Source: Sesamum alatum (taxonomy: Eukaryota > Streptophyta > Magnoliopsida > Lamiales > Pedaliaceae). Taken from it: a DNA stretch of 64,000 nucleotides. Where the stretch lies: contig JACGWO010000012.1 in the NCBI GenBank assembly GCA_034509735.1, positions 3,906,001-3,970,000 of the forward strand. The letters are read 5' to 3'. The notes below the pieces were generated by a model. That model was not told the DNA's origin. It ran no database searches and saw nothing but the letters and a program-made list of their open reading frames with translations. A program made the translations under genes and the position numbers. The first letter of the stretch is position 1; every line of letters starts with the position of its first letter. Below are positions 8,520 to 20,122 of the stretch, piece by piece.

Positions 8520-11343
8520 ATGGTTTACTTTATAGACGAGTTTATTTCCTCCGGTCAACAAAGCCTGGTCATTCTTGACGACGAGGGTCAATCCGTGGAG
8601 AAGGAACGATTTTGCCGACTTACGTACCTCTCATCGGTCGATACGCGAAGCAATGGCCAAGGTTGACGACTCCACTTCACACAGAACAATGGTCTTGAGA
8701 AGTCTCATTGAGCAAGGCTTCCAAGGCGTGGTCCCTGCAAGCGACTCATCACCGTTGTTTTGACGAACCAAGCTCTCTACCGACGTTGGGCCGCCGCATC
8801 ATTGAAGGGAAAGCCAAGTGGGGCGACAACGTTCACTTTGCCGGCGAGTTCCGCTTCATCAAAGGGTTTTGGGAGTGGACGAAAGACGTACTTAGCCGGT
8901 GCAAAGACAAGCTAGTCGCGGCCCAAGTATATGATGCCGTATATGCCTCACTATTTACCTACGACCGCAATTCCGATATCATCAAGGCGTTTTGCGAAGC
9001 GTGGTGCCCATCTACCAACACTCTTCTAACGTCCTTTGGAGAATTGTCTATTTCGTTGTGGGACGTGCATACCCTTTCCGGACTTCCTATGGCGGGACTC
9101 CTTTATGACGAAGTTGTTCCAAGTGCCAAGGAGCTTAACGGGGTTGACGAGACAGGACAGAGACTTGTGCCTCGTTCTTGCAAGTTCCTACTCCATGCTT
9201 ACCATTTGCTTCGAAAGAGTAATAATGATGGTCAACCCTCTCAAGTTCCTATCGACAAATAGGTTAAATTTTGGTTTAGAAGGGCGATGAAATACTGCGA
9301 GCCTCCTCCACGTAAAGAGAAGAAGACCGTTCGTCCTAAGTCAACTCATAACCCCTCCGGGACCGTTGGGGTACATGGCAAGTGGTCCATGGCGGACGAG
9401 GCATTGTTCTCGAGGCTTGGCATTGAAGGGAGTTCAAAGGAAGAGACATTCTTGGCGGCGTACTTGGCGTGTTGGCTCTGTACTTTTGTTTTTCCCACTC
9501 AAGATGTTGGTTCAATACGCCAAGTGTTTTCAAGGTGGCGAGTGCTATGGCAGCCGGTCGAAGGATTGGTCTTGCAGTTCCTGTTTTGGCTAGTATCTAC
9601 AGAGGTTTGAATAAGATTTCCGACTCCCCAAGGCCAAACTCGCGTACACTCTCCATTTCCGATTCATTTTGTTTATAGTTGGATAGCTTATTATTTCAAG
9701 ACTCACTATCAACTCGTGCAAAGCGTTCGAGGGCCCAAGATGACGTTCTTTTCAGGCGAAGGAGGCGCAAAGTACTACGATCCGCAGGAGGCGAGAAAGC
9801 GGCTACACAGAGGCGACTTTATTTCTTGGACTTGCAACATGATTGTGAGGGACAAAGACTTTTTATTCACAGACGACGGGCATGCCAAAGAATCTGAAGA
9901 AATCTATTTCATGGCCGTCCGTTCGAACTACCTTCCTTTGCGGCAAGGCGATCATTTCGTTGTTGAGCCCTATAGCCCTCATCGATTTAGTCGTCAATTT
10001 GGTTTCTTCCAAGAAGTGCCGGGGATTCTCTCGCAAGATGTTCGCGAAGCTTCTTTAGAGGGTGGAATCCGTTATTGGCGTATGTGCATTCTGTCCAAGA
10101 CTATGGAAAAGGTGTTGTTCCCTCTCATGCCCCCAAATATGAAGAAGTTCTCATCCGAGGCGTACAAAAAAGTGGTGGCTTGGAGTTCACGGTGGCTACT
10201 TTGAAGAAAACGTGACGAAGTTACTTGCTTTAGGCCCAAATCAAGCTTTTCCAAAAGGCAAGCAGTGCGGTGGAAGAGTCACCCAAGATCACCTCGTGAG
10301 CCGGCTATTTCCTCTCCCAAGCGAAATTCTCAAGTGGTTGAACCTTTTGAAGTAGATAAGAAGCGAAGTGCTCCTCGTTCCTTGGAAGTAAGTGGGAGTA
10401 GCAACCCTGATCGTTATTGGAAGAGGCCGAAGAGGGATTCGAAACCAATAAACGTCAACGTTGATGATGAAGGCTCAAGCCATGGACCGTCGACGCTGAA
10501 CTTTGTCAAGGAGGTTATTTTTTTTCTTTTATTCCTCTTCTTCTTTTTTTTGGTGACAAGATTTTATTTTGTTTCTAACTCTAGTTGATGCATTATCGTA
10601 GCTTGAAACTGAGGTCTTAGCCGCCGAAGATGATGAAACTTCTCAAGACAGTCAAGCGTCGACTTTATTGGCTACGACTTGTCCTCTTGGAATGGGGCTT
10701 AAGAGGAAACAACCTTCCTGCCCAGCCGCTGTGTCGGTATTTGAAGGCGAGAGGTTCTTTCTTAATCATCAAAAGGAGTTCCTTCAGAAGCTGTGGAGTG
10801 ATCTTCTCGTGAAGATATCAAACACCCCAATTGATTTCATCTCATCAATCGAAGACGATGTCTACTTCGTTCTTGAGTCTATGAAGAGTTTTCAGAATTT
10901 TGATACCTCAAACGTGGAAGAATCAATGAATGCATTGTTTGCCAAGGCTGCTACTTATGATGAGGCGAGGTCGTCGTCTTCTGAAAAGTTATCCAAAGAT
11001 CTTTTCGACCGAAAGTTGAAGGAAGCCAACGATCGTCTTCAAGAGGCCCGAGCTAAAGAAAATGGGGGAGCTTCCAAGGTCCAATCTACTACGGACGAGT
11101 TGAAGCGTGTTGAGAAGGAGCTTTCAGATTTGAAAGAGCGCAAGAAGAACCTGTGTGCCACTCTGAAGGAAGAAAATCAGCTACCATAGTGCCCAAGTTG
11201 GAGTTCGTGAAATTGTGGAGGAAATTGCAGCGCTTGAGAATACTACCCCCCTCAACGATGAAGTAGTTGCGAGTTTGGAGGCTTCAAGGACACACTTGGA
11301 AGCCCTCAAGGAAGGGTTGAAGGATCTGCGTCCCTTTGCTTGA
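8520..11343 (+). pseudogene. Plant mobile domain (PMD) cargo gene, antisense in Tat element, frameshifted
   Basis: The first ATG at 8520 gives MVYFIDEFISSGQQSLVILD. The PMD core follows at 8708-9262 (FIKGFWEWTKDVL, then FCEAWCPSTNTLLTSFGELS, SLWDVHTLSGLPMAGLLYDE). Next come CWLCTFVFP and, in a shifted frame, SAMAAGRRIGLAVPVLASIY. A segment with FSGEGGAKYYDPQEARKR lies at 9716-10204, then a polar linker. An 88-bp intron (10514-10601, GTTATT...TCGTAG) joins two exons in frame. The C-terminus is a predicted coiled coil (EAN, RLQEARAKE, ELSDLKERKKN) and continues after a frameshift to a stop at 11341-11343. Host PMD proteins of the MAIN/MAIL1 type act in transposon silencing and growth; what TE-borne copies do is unproven. 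Confidence 0.8.
10514..10601 (+). other. Predicted 88-bp intron in the PMD cargo gene
   Basis: GAG|GTTATT donor, long T/C-rich run, and ATCGTAG|CTTGAA acceptor. The flanking exons are both phase 0, and 88 is not a multiple of three, so splicing is needed to join the polar linker to the coiled-coil part. Confidence 0.6.
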
Positions 11344-11685
11344 GATTAGCTTAGGACCTTTTATTTTATCGCATTTGATTTCTCTTTTCTTTGTCCCGTG
11401 TCATGAGCTCCAATGCTTCCTTGAGATTACGTAATAGAAGCCTTTTTTTTTTCTTTCTATCTTGCAATCTTTGAGCATGTTTAAGTACTTCCACTCTTGA
11501 CGATTTAATAAGAGGAATAAAACTCATTTAAGTGTTATGACTGAACTTAGAATATCTAAGCTGCCTACGTACCTCATCAAGAGGATCAAGTCAATTCGTA
11601 GTTCAAGGGTACAAAATATTTGTTTGGAGAGGGGAGGGCCGTTCACAGTTTATACTCATGCGGGCCAGGAGTTTTTTTTTTTTAC

Positions 11686-12867
11686 TTACTTGTTTTTGTT
11701 TTTTTTTTCCGTTTCTTCTTTTTGTTTTTTTTTTTGTTTTTTTTTTTCAGGCGTTAATACCGCTTCAAGAACTTTTCCATTTATCGGGCCTATCCTCAAG
11801 CCGTCTTCAGCAATCAGCTTATATGCCCCATTTGTGTAGACTTCTTTGACAACATACGGACCATCCCATTTTGGCAAGAACTTGTTTCCCGTTCGATGCA
11901 TTGTAATTATAGACCTTCTCACTGCGAGTACTAGATCACCGACTTTGAAAGAGCGAAGGCGGACCTTCTTATTGAATGCTTTGGATAGTCAGGCTTGATA
12001 ACACTCGAGCCTTTGTTGTGCTTCCAACCTCTTCTCATCGAGAGCTTCTAGCTCTTCAAGCCGTATTCGAGCGTTTTCTTCTTCCGTAAGCCCTTCCTGT
12101 ATCGCCATCCTTAATGAAGGAATTTGTTGCTCAAGTGGGAGGATTGCCTCAACTCCATAAACCAGGGCATAAGGAGTTGCTTGCGTAGGCGTTCTGACAG
12201 TGGTTCTATATGCCCATAGAGCTTCTCCAATTCTCTCGTGCCAATCCCGTTTTGACTTGGTCACTACTTTCTTCAATAGGCTGTACAAAGTTTTATTAAA
12301 CACTTCAGCAAGGCCGTTGGCAGCGGTATAGTACATAGAAGAGTTTCTCTGTTGAATGCAAACTTCTAACACAATTTGTCTATCAAGCTGTTACAGAAGG
12401 GTTTTCCATTATCAGTGATGATATACCTGGGCACTCCGTAGCGATATATGATGTGTGTACGGATGAAATCAGCAACATTCTCTTTCTTCACTTCTTTGAG
12501 GGGGACTGCTTCAGCCCATTTAGAGAAGTAGTCAGTTGCCGCCAAGATATATAGGTGACCACCGGAGGACTTTGTCATGGGTTCCTACGACGTCCAAACC
12601 CCAAGCATCGAAGGGCCATGAAGCTACAGTAGGGTGCAATGGCTCGGGTGGTTGGTGGATAAAATTAGCGTGAATTTGACAGGCTTGACATCTTCGTGCG
12701 TAGTCTACGCAATCTTTAACCATTGTGGGCCAGTAATAACCCATTCTTTTTATACGGAAGTGTAGCTTTGGTCCAGATTGGTGCGCACCACAAACTCCAG
12801 AGTGAGCTTCTTCCATAGCCTGCATTTGCTCCTCATTGTTTAGGCAGCGTAAGAAAATTACCATCAA
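11686..12867 (-). pseudogene. Tat/gypsy integrase (frameshifted)
   Basis: The zinc-binding HHCC region is at 12532-12867: EEAHSGVCGAHQSG, then GYYWPTMVKDCVDYARRCQA and CQIHAN. The catalytic core follows: the first Asp lies in LDVVG, then YILAATDYFSKWAEAVPLKE and ITDNGKPF (second Asp). Then YYTAANGLAEVFNKTLYSLL, with Ala-Asn where Gly-Gln/Glu is usual, and the RTPTQATPYALVYG block. The C-terminal GKFLPKWDGPYVVKEVYTNG (11686-11922) resembles the gypsy chromodomain-free tail. At least two frame changes break it. Confidence 0.88.
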
Positions 12868-13232
12868 AACGAACGTCTGTAGAGCGTGTCTTTGGAGTAG
12901 ATGAAGCGAGACGCTCGCCGCCGAATTTCAGCCCTTCGTCGTATGTCGTCGGGTAACTTCTTGTACTTCAAGTAATCGACGAGTGGTTGTCGCCAATCAT
13001 CTTCCTCAGTTTCGAAAACTTCCATGACATGATTTTCTTCTTCTTGGAATGTGTCATCCTCATCATCACTGAAGACCGGTGGTATGACCCAATTCTTACA
13101 TATTGGTATGCGCGTTCTCCTTATCGGTCATCGAGAGGGTTGAAGCGAGCTTGGCCAATGCATCGGCTTGTTTATTATCCTTTCTCGACAGGTGCTCAAG
13201 CTCTACATCTCCTAGCCATCCTATCAGCCTTC

Positions 13233-13433
13233 TTACGTAGTTATAGTATGGAAGCAACTCAGGCTTTTGACTTCGTAGAGACCGAGGAGTTGATTAATCA
13301 CTAACTGAGAGTCTCCGTACACTTTTAGGTGTCGTTGCTTTGTGTCCACTGCCATTTTCAATCCGAGGATTAAAGCCTGATATTCCGCCATATTATTTGA
13401 ACAGTTCTGGGTGAAGGTGAAGGAATAAGGCAA
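13233..13433 (-). pseudogene. Second (archaeal-type) RNase H of Tat element
   Basis: SNNMAEYQALILGLKMAVDT and VYGDSQLVINQLLGLYEVKS are an RNase H fold distinct from the one fused to RT. The E of AEYQAL and the D of YGDSQL are two catalytic carboxylates. It sits between RT-RNase H and integrase, the arrangement that defines the Tat/Ogre lineage (dual RNase H). Only part is open here; flanking frames are broken. Confidence 0.82.
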
Positions 13434-13776
13434 ACTTCCCCTTTCAGACGTGACAAAGACAACTCCAGCCCCGGCTCCTTCTCTATGGCAGCTCCATCAA
13501 AGTACATCTTCCAGGGGGCGTAACTTCAATCAGAAGGACATCCTTGTCCGGCAAGTCATCAGACAATTCCCACTCGGCAGGCATGGGGTGATCGGCCTAA
13601 AAAGTCTGCTAAAACTTGTCCCTTCACAGCCTTTTGAGGAACGTATGTGATCTCGAACTGTTGCAGCTGAAGATACCATCTTGCGAGTCTATCAGACAGT
13701 ACTGGCTTTGCCATGACATATTTTCAGGGGATTTGCTTTGAGACTAGATGGACGCTGTGTGACTGAAAGTAATGCT

Positions 13777-15019
13777 TCAACTTTTGGATTGCGAAGATGA
13801 GCGCTCAAAACATAGCTTTTCGATGGGTGAATAATTCAGCTCGTTTGGTGTCATCGTTCTGCTTAAATAGTATAAAGCATTCTCTTTCCCCTCATCATTC
13901 TTCTGGGCAAGTAAATTCCCACGGAGCGCTCTTGAGCAGCAACGTACAGAATTAAGAGGCGTCCGGGACGGGTGCAACCAACACCGGAGGCTTCATCAAG
14001 TAGGATTTTATGCTTCTGAATGCTTTATCACAAGTCTCATCCCATTCCAACGGCACATCCTTCTTCATTAAGCGACTGAATGGTTGACAACGGCCTGCTA
14101 GATTGGAAATGAATCTCCGAAGATACGTGAGCTTTCCTTGCAAACTCTTGAGCTCATGGACATTCCTAGTTCTGGCATTCTCAAAAATGGCATCAATCTT
14201 GGCTTGCTCAATCTCTATAACCCCGTTGACGAACGATGAACCCAAGGAATTTTCCGGATGTAACTCCGAATGCACACTTGGAGGGATTCATCTTTAGTTG
14301 GTATCTTCTCAAAACGTCAAAAACTTTTCTCAAGTCATGGAGATGATCCTCTCGTTTTTTTGACTTCACGACCAATTCATCAACATAGCATTCTACATTC
14401 TTGTGGAGCATGTCGTCGAAATCTTTTGCATCGCCCTTTGATATGTGGCCCCCGGCGTTCTTTAATCCAAAAAGGCATGACTTTGTAGCAATATATACCA
14501 TTAGGAGTGCGAAATGCTGTCAATTCCTCGTCCGCTGGTGCCATACGTATTTGGTTATATCCGGATATCCATCCAAAAAGATAGGGCTGCATGACCGTAG
14601 TGGCGTCTATCATTAACTCGGCGATAGTAATGGGAAGTCGTCCTTGGACATGCATTATTCAAGTCCCTGATGTCAACACATACTCGTATCTGCCCATTCT
14701 TCTTCCTCACGGGCACGATGCTAGAGATCCACGTAGGATACTCGACTTCTCGAATAAAACCAACTTCAATAAGTTTGTTTACCTCACATTCAATCAATGG
14801 GATTAGCTCAGGTCGAAACCTACGTTGAGCTTGTTTGACAGGACGAGCCCCCTTCTTTACGGATAAGTGGTGCACAGCTACTTTTGGATCTAGCCTGGGC
14901 ATTTCTTTGTAGGACCATGCAAATACGTCTTTATACTCATGGAGTAGTGCGACATAAGCCTTGTCTTCTTCCGGGTAGAGAAGCACTTGTGTAAATTGGC
15001 CTGGGATCTTCGGCATCAC
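13777..15019 (-). pseudogene. Tat/gypsy reverse transcriptase-RNase H (frameshifted)
   Basis: From 15019: DVFAWSYKEMPRLDPKVAVH, then VKQAQRRFRPE, IREVEYPTWISSIVPVRKKN and CVDIRDLNNACPR (fingers). GWISGYNQIRMAPADEELTA and TAFRTPNGIYCYKVMPF follow. The catalytic box reads CYVDELVVKS (YVDE in place of YVDD). LKMNPSKCAFGVTSGKFLGF is the thumb-side motif. The RNase H linker follows (LQGKLTYLRRFISNLAGRCQ), then ALYYLSRTMTPNELNYSPIE at about 13800. Frame changes occur near 14600, 14400 and 13960. Confidence 0.9.
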
Positions 15020-15971
15020 CTAGATTGACTTCTTTCAACTCGTCAACGTGGCTTTAATGCCTTCCTCAAGTTCTAGAGGAGCGTCTTCAGCATCTTCTTC
15101 TTCAACCTCTTCGTTTTCGATTAAGGTGATGTGATGGGCCTAGAGCGATATCTTCTTCAGCATTCTCGTCAATATAGTTGGATGATGCAACGCTTTCTCT
15201 GTCATCCTCGTCACCAAGTTGAACTGTGTGAAGACCATTGTTCTTGTTTTAACTTCAAGACTCTGCCACATGACATGTCTAGAGTTGTGTGGCGTCTCAT
15301 CCTGGAAGGAACCAAACTTCTAAGTTTATGTGAGGATGTGATGTTTTCCTTTGATTGTGCAGCCACCTTGGACATGCTCTCTTTGGTTCATCGTTCTTTT
15401 CTGTGGACCAAGTCTATCAAAGACAGATTGATTGTTGGTCCTTCTGTGCACCAGTCTTTTTACGTGGGCCGAGTCTATTGAAGACAGACTCCCGTGGATT
15501 TTCTTTCCTTTGATTATCTTCTGTGAAGAGAGGCTTTCACTGACATGGTTGCTGCTGGCCCTTTTTATGTTATGCGGATAGGCTTAGGAGGGATAAAGCC
15601 AAGACCCACACGTGAATCTGGACTGCGTGCCCTTTTCTTTTAACATCACTTGGGTGGTGTTGAGTCCATAGAGCTTCTTGCCAGTGGCTTCGGGAGGAAG
15701 TTTTCCAAGGGCTAACCTTTCTTGTGGATTATACCCGGCTTTAACAAGCAATTGAAGGCTTTAGGATCATACCCTCTCCGTCTATGGCCAAGGTTTCATG
15801 TCCCTCTTCTTCCTTTTGGGTTTGAGGACACAAATCCTTCGAGTGGCCGGTTTCGACGGTTGCTTCGCGTTGACTTGAGTCAATGGTAAAGTCAGACTCT
15901 TTGAAAATCCGGCCTCGACAACGGGCTGCTTATTTCTCCTCATGCTTCCATCGTCATGTGACCTTGGTTTC
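15020..15971 (-). other. Degenerate spacer between Tat protease and RT
   Basis: About 950 bases belonging to the polyprotein region, judging from position, but with no long open frame on the minus strand. Acidic, low-complexity fragments can be read in pieces. Open + strand stretches here look like shadows of the minus-strand code. Confidence 0.4.
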
Positions 15972-16386
15972 TCAGAGGATGAAACCTCTTTCCTCTTTTG
16001 GCAGTTTCAACGTAGTACTTGGCGTCGGTGAAGTGCGACTCAGCTTCGTAAAAGGCTTAGTATCACGAGTACCCTTTTCACTATACCATTGCGGCAGTAT
16101 TTGAAGCATTGATGCCATGTTGAGGGGACCACAGAATTTTTCATGCAACCAAGGGCAGCCAAGAAGCATGTTGTAAGAAGTCTTGGCGTCTATAACATGG
16201 AATAGCGCGGTTGACGCCATATCGTCCATCAACAACTCTATCCTGATAATGCCGACAGCCCTTTGTCCTCCTTGATTGAAGCCTTGAATCATAAGGCGGC
16301 TGTTTGCGAGTTCGTCCATCGGGAATCCCCAAGTCTCTCAAGGTTCGTAGGGGTAAGATATTGACTGCAGAGCCTCCATCAATCAA
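15972..16386 (-). pseudogene. Tat/gypsy aspartic protease
   Basis: MIDGGSAVNILPLRTLRDLG holds the retropepsin active site (DGGSAVN). The next frame gives LANSRLMIQGFNQGGQRAVG, then STALFHVIDAKTSYNMLLGC and PWLHE, matching the flap and C-terminal ILG-like motif of Tat proteases. The two frames overlap around 16320, so one indel separates the active site from the rest. It would cleave the Gag-Pol polyprotein. Confidence 0.85.
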
Positions 16387-16390
16387 TATT

Positions 16391-18208
16391 CTATTTACCT
16401 TTTGTCACGTGCATATCAGCGATGAACAAGGGGCGGTTATGAGGCTTTGACCCAAGAAGCAAATCTTCGTCGGTGAAGGTAATGGTGGACATGCATTCGT
16501 CACTATCAGAGGAATCTTCTTTTTCAGACAGAGTGTCCTCTTTGATCGCAGTAGCATTCTCGTGTGTGGTATTGTGGGAGGCTTCACTGTCAAAAGACCC
16601 ACATTTGACCGAGGTCGTGTTTGCTGCTGCGGTATCTTCCTCAAGAGAGATCTTGCCTTGGCGAGCTAATTGCATAACCTTGTCTTTGAACACGAAGCAA
16701 TCTTGTATTGAATGCCCGACTAAACGGTGGTACTTGAAATATTTTGGGTCATCTGTTCGTTCAGCTTCTTCAGGTCGTTTCGCTTCAGGTAGTTCGATGA
16801 GATTGGCCTCCAACAAGTCATCAAATATTCCGGGGACATCGGAATCAAGGAAAGGATATTGTTTTGCTTGTATTTCCTTCAAAGTTAGCTTCTTTGCGGT
16901 CTTTCGTAATGAGCATTTTGCTTCGGATAATGTTGTCTTTTGTTGCGCTCCTAAGTTTGAGTGGCGCTACATTCACTGCCATCGATTCCTTGCTTGGAGG
17001 TTTTTGAAAAGGGTTTGCCCCCTTTCTGATTTCTTGCCTTTCCTTGGTTCTGCGGGGCTCTGGACAGGTGGTCCTTCTACTCCACTTGCTGCATACTTAA
17101 CTCCATGTCATGTGCTCGAGTGCCAAATCTTCGAATGACCTGGGTAGGATTCCCTGAAGAATATACCGAAGACCCCAATGCATCCCTTGAATACACATCT
17201 CAATGGCGGAAGCTTCAGATAATCGGTCTTTGCAGTTGAGGCTCAGATTCCTCCACCTACTGATATAATCGATGACTGGCTCATCCTTCCATTGGCGGGA
17301 ATTCGTAAGCTCAATCATGCTGACAGTGCGCCGAGTGCTATAGAAGCGATTCAGGAATTCTTGCTCTAGTTGGTCCCATCCATCAATTGAACCGGCTTCC
17401 AAATCAGTATACCAATCAAATGCGTTGCCTTTTAGTGATCGGACGAACTGTTTGACTAGATGATCGCCATATGTTCCGGCATTGTTGCACGTTTCGACGA
17501 GTGAGCGACGTGCTGCTTAGGATTGCCTTTGCCGTCAAATGTTGAAACTTCGGCGGTTGGTAGCCCATTGGCATCTTTAAGCTGTCAATTCTTGGAGTGT
17601 AGGGCTTGGAGTAAGTAAAGATGACCTTAGCTCCCTCAATCTTGCTCCTAATGGTCCCTTCGATGAATTCTTTCAATTGGTCCACAGGATCAATCCATGG
17701 AATGAGACTTGAAGCCCCTTTGCGGGTCATCTTTCTCGGCGTATTTCTCCTTTGTAGATATCTCTACTCATCGTGAGCCTCGACTTGCTTCCCCGAGTAT
17801 GGCTTGTCTCAACATTGTCCGGTTTGTTGATTAATCTGGCGATTTGGGCATCTTGCTCTTGGCATGCTTGGCGAGTCCTTCGATAGCTCTTGTCAGGCTT
17901 GCGATTTGCTCTTTCTAAGGTTGTGGCATTCGTCACCATGACTGGGCCACATTCGTTGTGAAGGAGTAGCTAGACTCGGAGTGAGGAGAGGACGGGGAGA
18001 TTTTATCTTCGTCATCTTCGCTTGCGTGGTTAGGCACGGATATGTTCCTTCTGAGCAGACTCAATGGAGGAGTCATCTGGGAAGATTCCTTGAGTTTCTT
18101 CGACATGCTCCTCGTAGTAACACCGAGACTCTTGGTACTTGAACTTGAAGACTTTGTTGTGGTGAGTTTGGAATTCACCGTCTTCATGACTTTTCCTTGA
18201 GTGTCCAT
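16391..18208 (-). pseudogene. Tat/gypsy gag (frameshifted)
   Basis: The likely start at 18208 gives MDTQGKVMKTVNSK followed by a Ser/Thr-rich basic leader. RTRQACQEQDAQIARLIN follows, then the retrotransposon-gag core WDQLEQEFLNRFYSTRRTVS and NSRQWKDEPVIDYISRWRNL at 17097-17402. A knuckle-like segment YFKYHRLVGHSIQDC at about 16700 lacks the first Cys of CCHC, as is common in this lineage. Downstream is acidic and serine-rich (KEDTLSEKEDSSDSDEC). Several frame breaks are present. The role is capsid formation and RNA packaging. Confidence 0.85.
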
Positions 18209-18250
18209 TGAAATACTTCAAACTCGTTGAAGGGAAGAGATGAGAGGTAG

Positions 18251-18274
18251 AGCGGTCCCACGGGCGTGCCAAAA
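18251..18274 (-). other. Primer binding site of Tat element
   Basis: Just inside the 5' LTR the minus strand reads TTTTGGCACGCCCGTGGGAC. TGG is the expected complement of a tRNA CCA tail, and it begins within a few bases of the LTR end. I did not assign the tRNA. Confidence 0.55.
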
Positions 18275-18276
18275 TT

Positions 18277-19200
18277 TGTAAACAAATTTTCGTGTTCCTG
18301 AATTTAACGAAACAAGAAAATATTACAATGAATTCTTGAATTGAATTGAGTATTTTGTGGGTGCGAAATCTCTACTTGAATACCTCTGATTCTTCTCTTC
18401 AAGAACGTGATCTTTGACTTCGGCAACTTCGGAGGTGAAACTGTAACGTTTGATCCCTTTGACGTTGACTTTGACTTTGAATAACGTTAATCGGGGGTCG
18501 TTGACTTGTTCCCGGATCAAACGCTATAAACTGACGATATTTGACTTGAAATTTGGGATGTTCTTGTGGATTTGAGACTTTGATTCTTCCGCCAAGGTGG
18601 ACTCTATCTTGATAACGTTAATTCGCCGGTCTTCAGACTTCTTGTCGAATCAAACGCTAACTTTGGACAATTTCCGCGACGAACGCCTTGAATCTTGCCT
18701 AGAACGCCGTGGATCTTCCTTGATTTGCTTGAGAGGATTTCGAGACTTCTTGAATGCTCTTTTGCTTGTATGTGTGTGTTTTCTTGAATGAGTTCCCATG
18801 ACCCTTTATATAGTTGTCAAAGATGTAGAGTTGTGGTGAACTTGAACACTTATTTTGTATTATCCCTTTATTTTAATTTAAAAGATAAATACATTAAATA
18901 TTGGAAAGACATGATTGGTCAATTTCAATATTATCTCTTTAATTTTTGTATTTTTTTTCAAAGAGATAATATAGAAATATTTGTCTTGATTTGATTGGCC
19001 GGAACACCTCAATTTGACACGTGTCGACCGTTTGATTTGATGACGAACTATATATTAAAATATCAATTAATTTAACTATTTATATTTAGAATTAATTTAG
19101 TAAATTCCAAAATAAAATAGAAAAATAGAATATAATTGATAAATAATATATATTTTCCACTTGTCGTCATTTGATTGGGCGCAAAATTTATTGTTCTACA
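18277..19200 (-). repeat. 5' LTR of Tat/gypsy element
   Basis: Partner of 6231-7163. It starts TGTAAACAAATTTTCG and ends TTCTACA just before CCTAT. Confidence 0.93.
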
Positions 19201-19356
19201 CCTATTTTAACTTACTTCATGTTTTTGAATTTTATTTTCTTATTTTATATGTTCGGGGTCGTAGAAGGTAAAAAGCACGGATCTTAGCCTATCTTGTAAT
19301 TAACAAAAGAGTTGGGAGCTTTTGTATAAATTTCAAGATATTAAGATAGTCTTCAC

Positions 19357-20114
19357 TAGGGTGGCAACGAGTCGAGCTCGACCATTTTTTGCGAGCTCGA
19401 GCTCGATTTTGAAGGGTATGACTCGAGCTCGAGCTTGAATCTCACCTAATGAGCTCGAGCTCGAGCTCGAACTCGAGCTAGATTGACGAGCTCGAGCTTG
19501 TAGTTATTTGTATAATTTTTTTTTATATTTTTAATTATTGGTATAATTTTTTTAATAAAACTATATTATTATAAATTATAATAGTATAAAATATGTATAT
19601 GTATAAATTAATTGTTAGGACTTGTTAATTTAAAAAATTAGAAGAGATTACAAATAAATATTAAAATATAACATAAAATTTATATGTGTCATATTAAAAA
19701 AATATTAAAACTTACTAATTATTGATTACGCTTGTTGATTTCATTATTATTATTATTATTATTATGATAGTCATCATCATCATCTTTAGGTTAATTCATG
19801 GAATCACTAAGTTTTAACATAAATTTTATATGTGTCATATTAAATAATTATTTTAAAAAAATATTATAATTTACTAAAATTATGATTAAGTTTATTTTAT
19901 ATAAACTATAAAAGTTAAATGTATAACAGATAAAAATTCAAAAATTAAAAAAAATTAAAAAAAATTAAAAAAAATTAAAAAAGAAAAAAGGAAAAGCTCG
20001 CGAACGGCTCGCGAGCTTAACAAACAGTCTATATTGAGCTCGAGCTCGAGTCGAGCTCAAAATCAAGCCGGCTCGCGAAGCTCGCGAGCCGGCTTGACTC
20101 GCCTGCCACCCCTA
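19357..20114. mobile_element. Non-autonomous hAT element
   Basis: Starts TAGGGTGGCAACGAGTCGAG and ends CCTGCCACCCCTA, an inverted terminal pair. Subterminal zones are dense in GAGCTCGAGCTCGAG-type motifs. Flanks GTCTTCAC (19349-19356) and ATTTTCAC (20115-20122) agree at 6 of 8 bases, the 8-bp duplication expected of hAT. The same left end, and the subterminal GGAAAAGCTCGCGAACGGCT, occur in the transposase-bearing element at 24122-28838, so that family probably mobilised it. The interior is AT-rich and non-coding. Confidence 0.82.
19741..19764. repeat. ATT microsatellite
   Basis: A run of about seven to eight TTA/ATT units inside the non-autonomous hAT element. Confidence 0.8.
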
Positions 20115-20122
20115 ATTTTCAC

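Larger units (their letters stand above)
6231..19200 (-). mobile_element. Ty3/gypsy LTR retrotransposon of Tat/Ogre type with antisense PMD cargo
   Basis: LTRs at 6231-7163 and 18277-19200 begin TGTAAACAAATTTTCG and end CTACA. A 5-bp duplication CCTAT lies at 6226-6230 and 19201-19205. Minus-strand order is gag, protease, RT-RNase H, a second RNase H, integrase, which is diagnostic of the Tat lineage. A long region between integrase and the 3' LTR carries a + strand (antisense) plant mobile domain gene. Extra ORFs, some antisense, are established for Tat elements. All coding parts carry frameshifts. LTR pairs differ mainly by single-base indels, so part of the damage may be sequencing error. 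Confidence 0.94.

Noticed and set aside
15131..15481. 116-codon + strand open frame within the gypsy element
   Set aside because: It lies antisense to the polyprotein region, shows no family motif and has the low-complexity look of a shadow frame.
16473..17138. 221-codon + strand open frame
   Set aside because: It is exactly antisense to Tat gag, which has clear motifs on the minus strand. Long antisense frames arise easily there.
19357..20114. CRISPR-like regular repeats (CTCGAG motifs)
   Set aside because: The motifs are irregular, not spacer-separated, and belong to hAT subterminal DNA in a plant genome.
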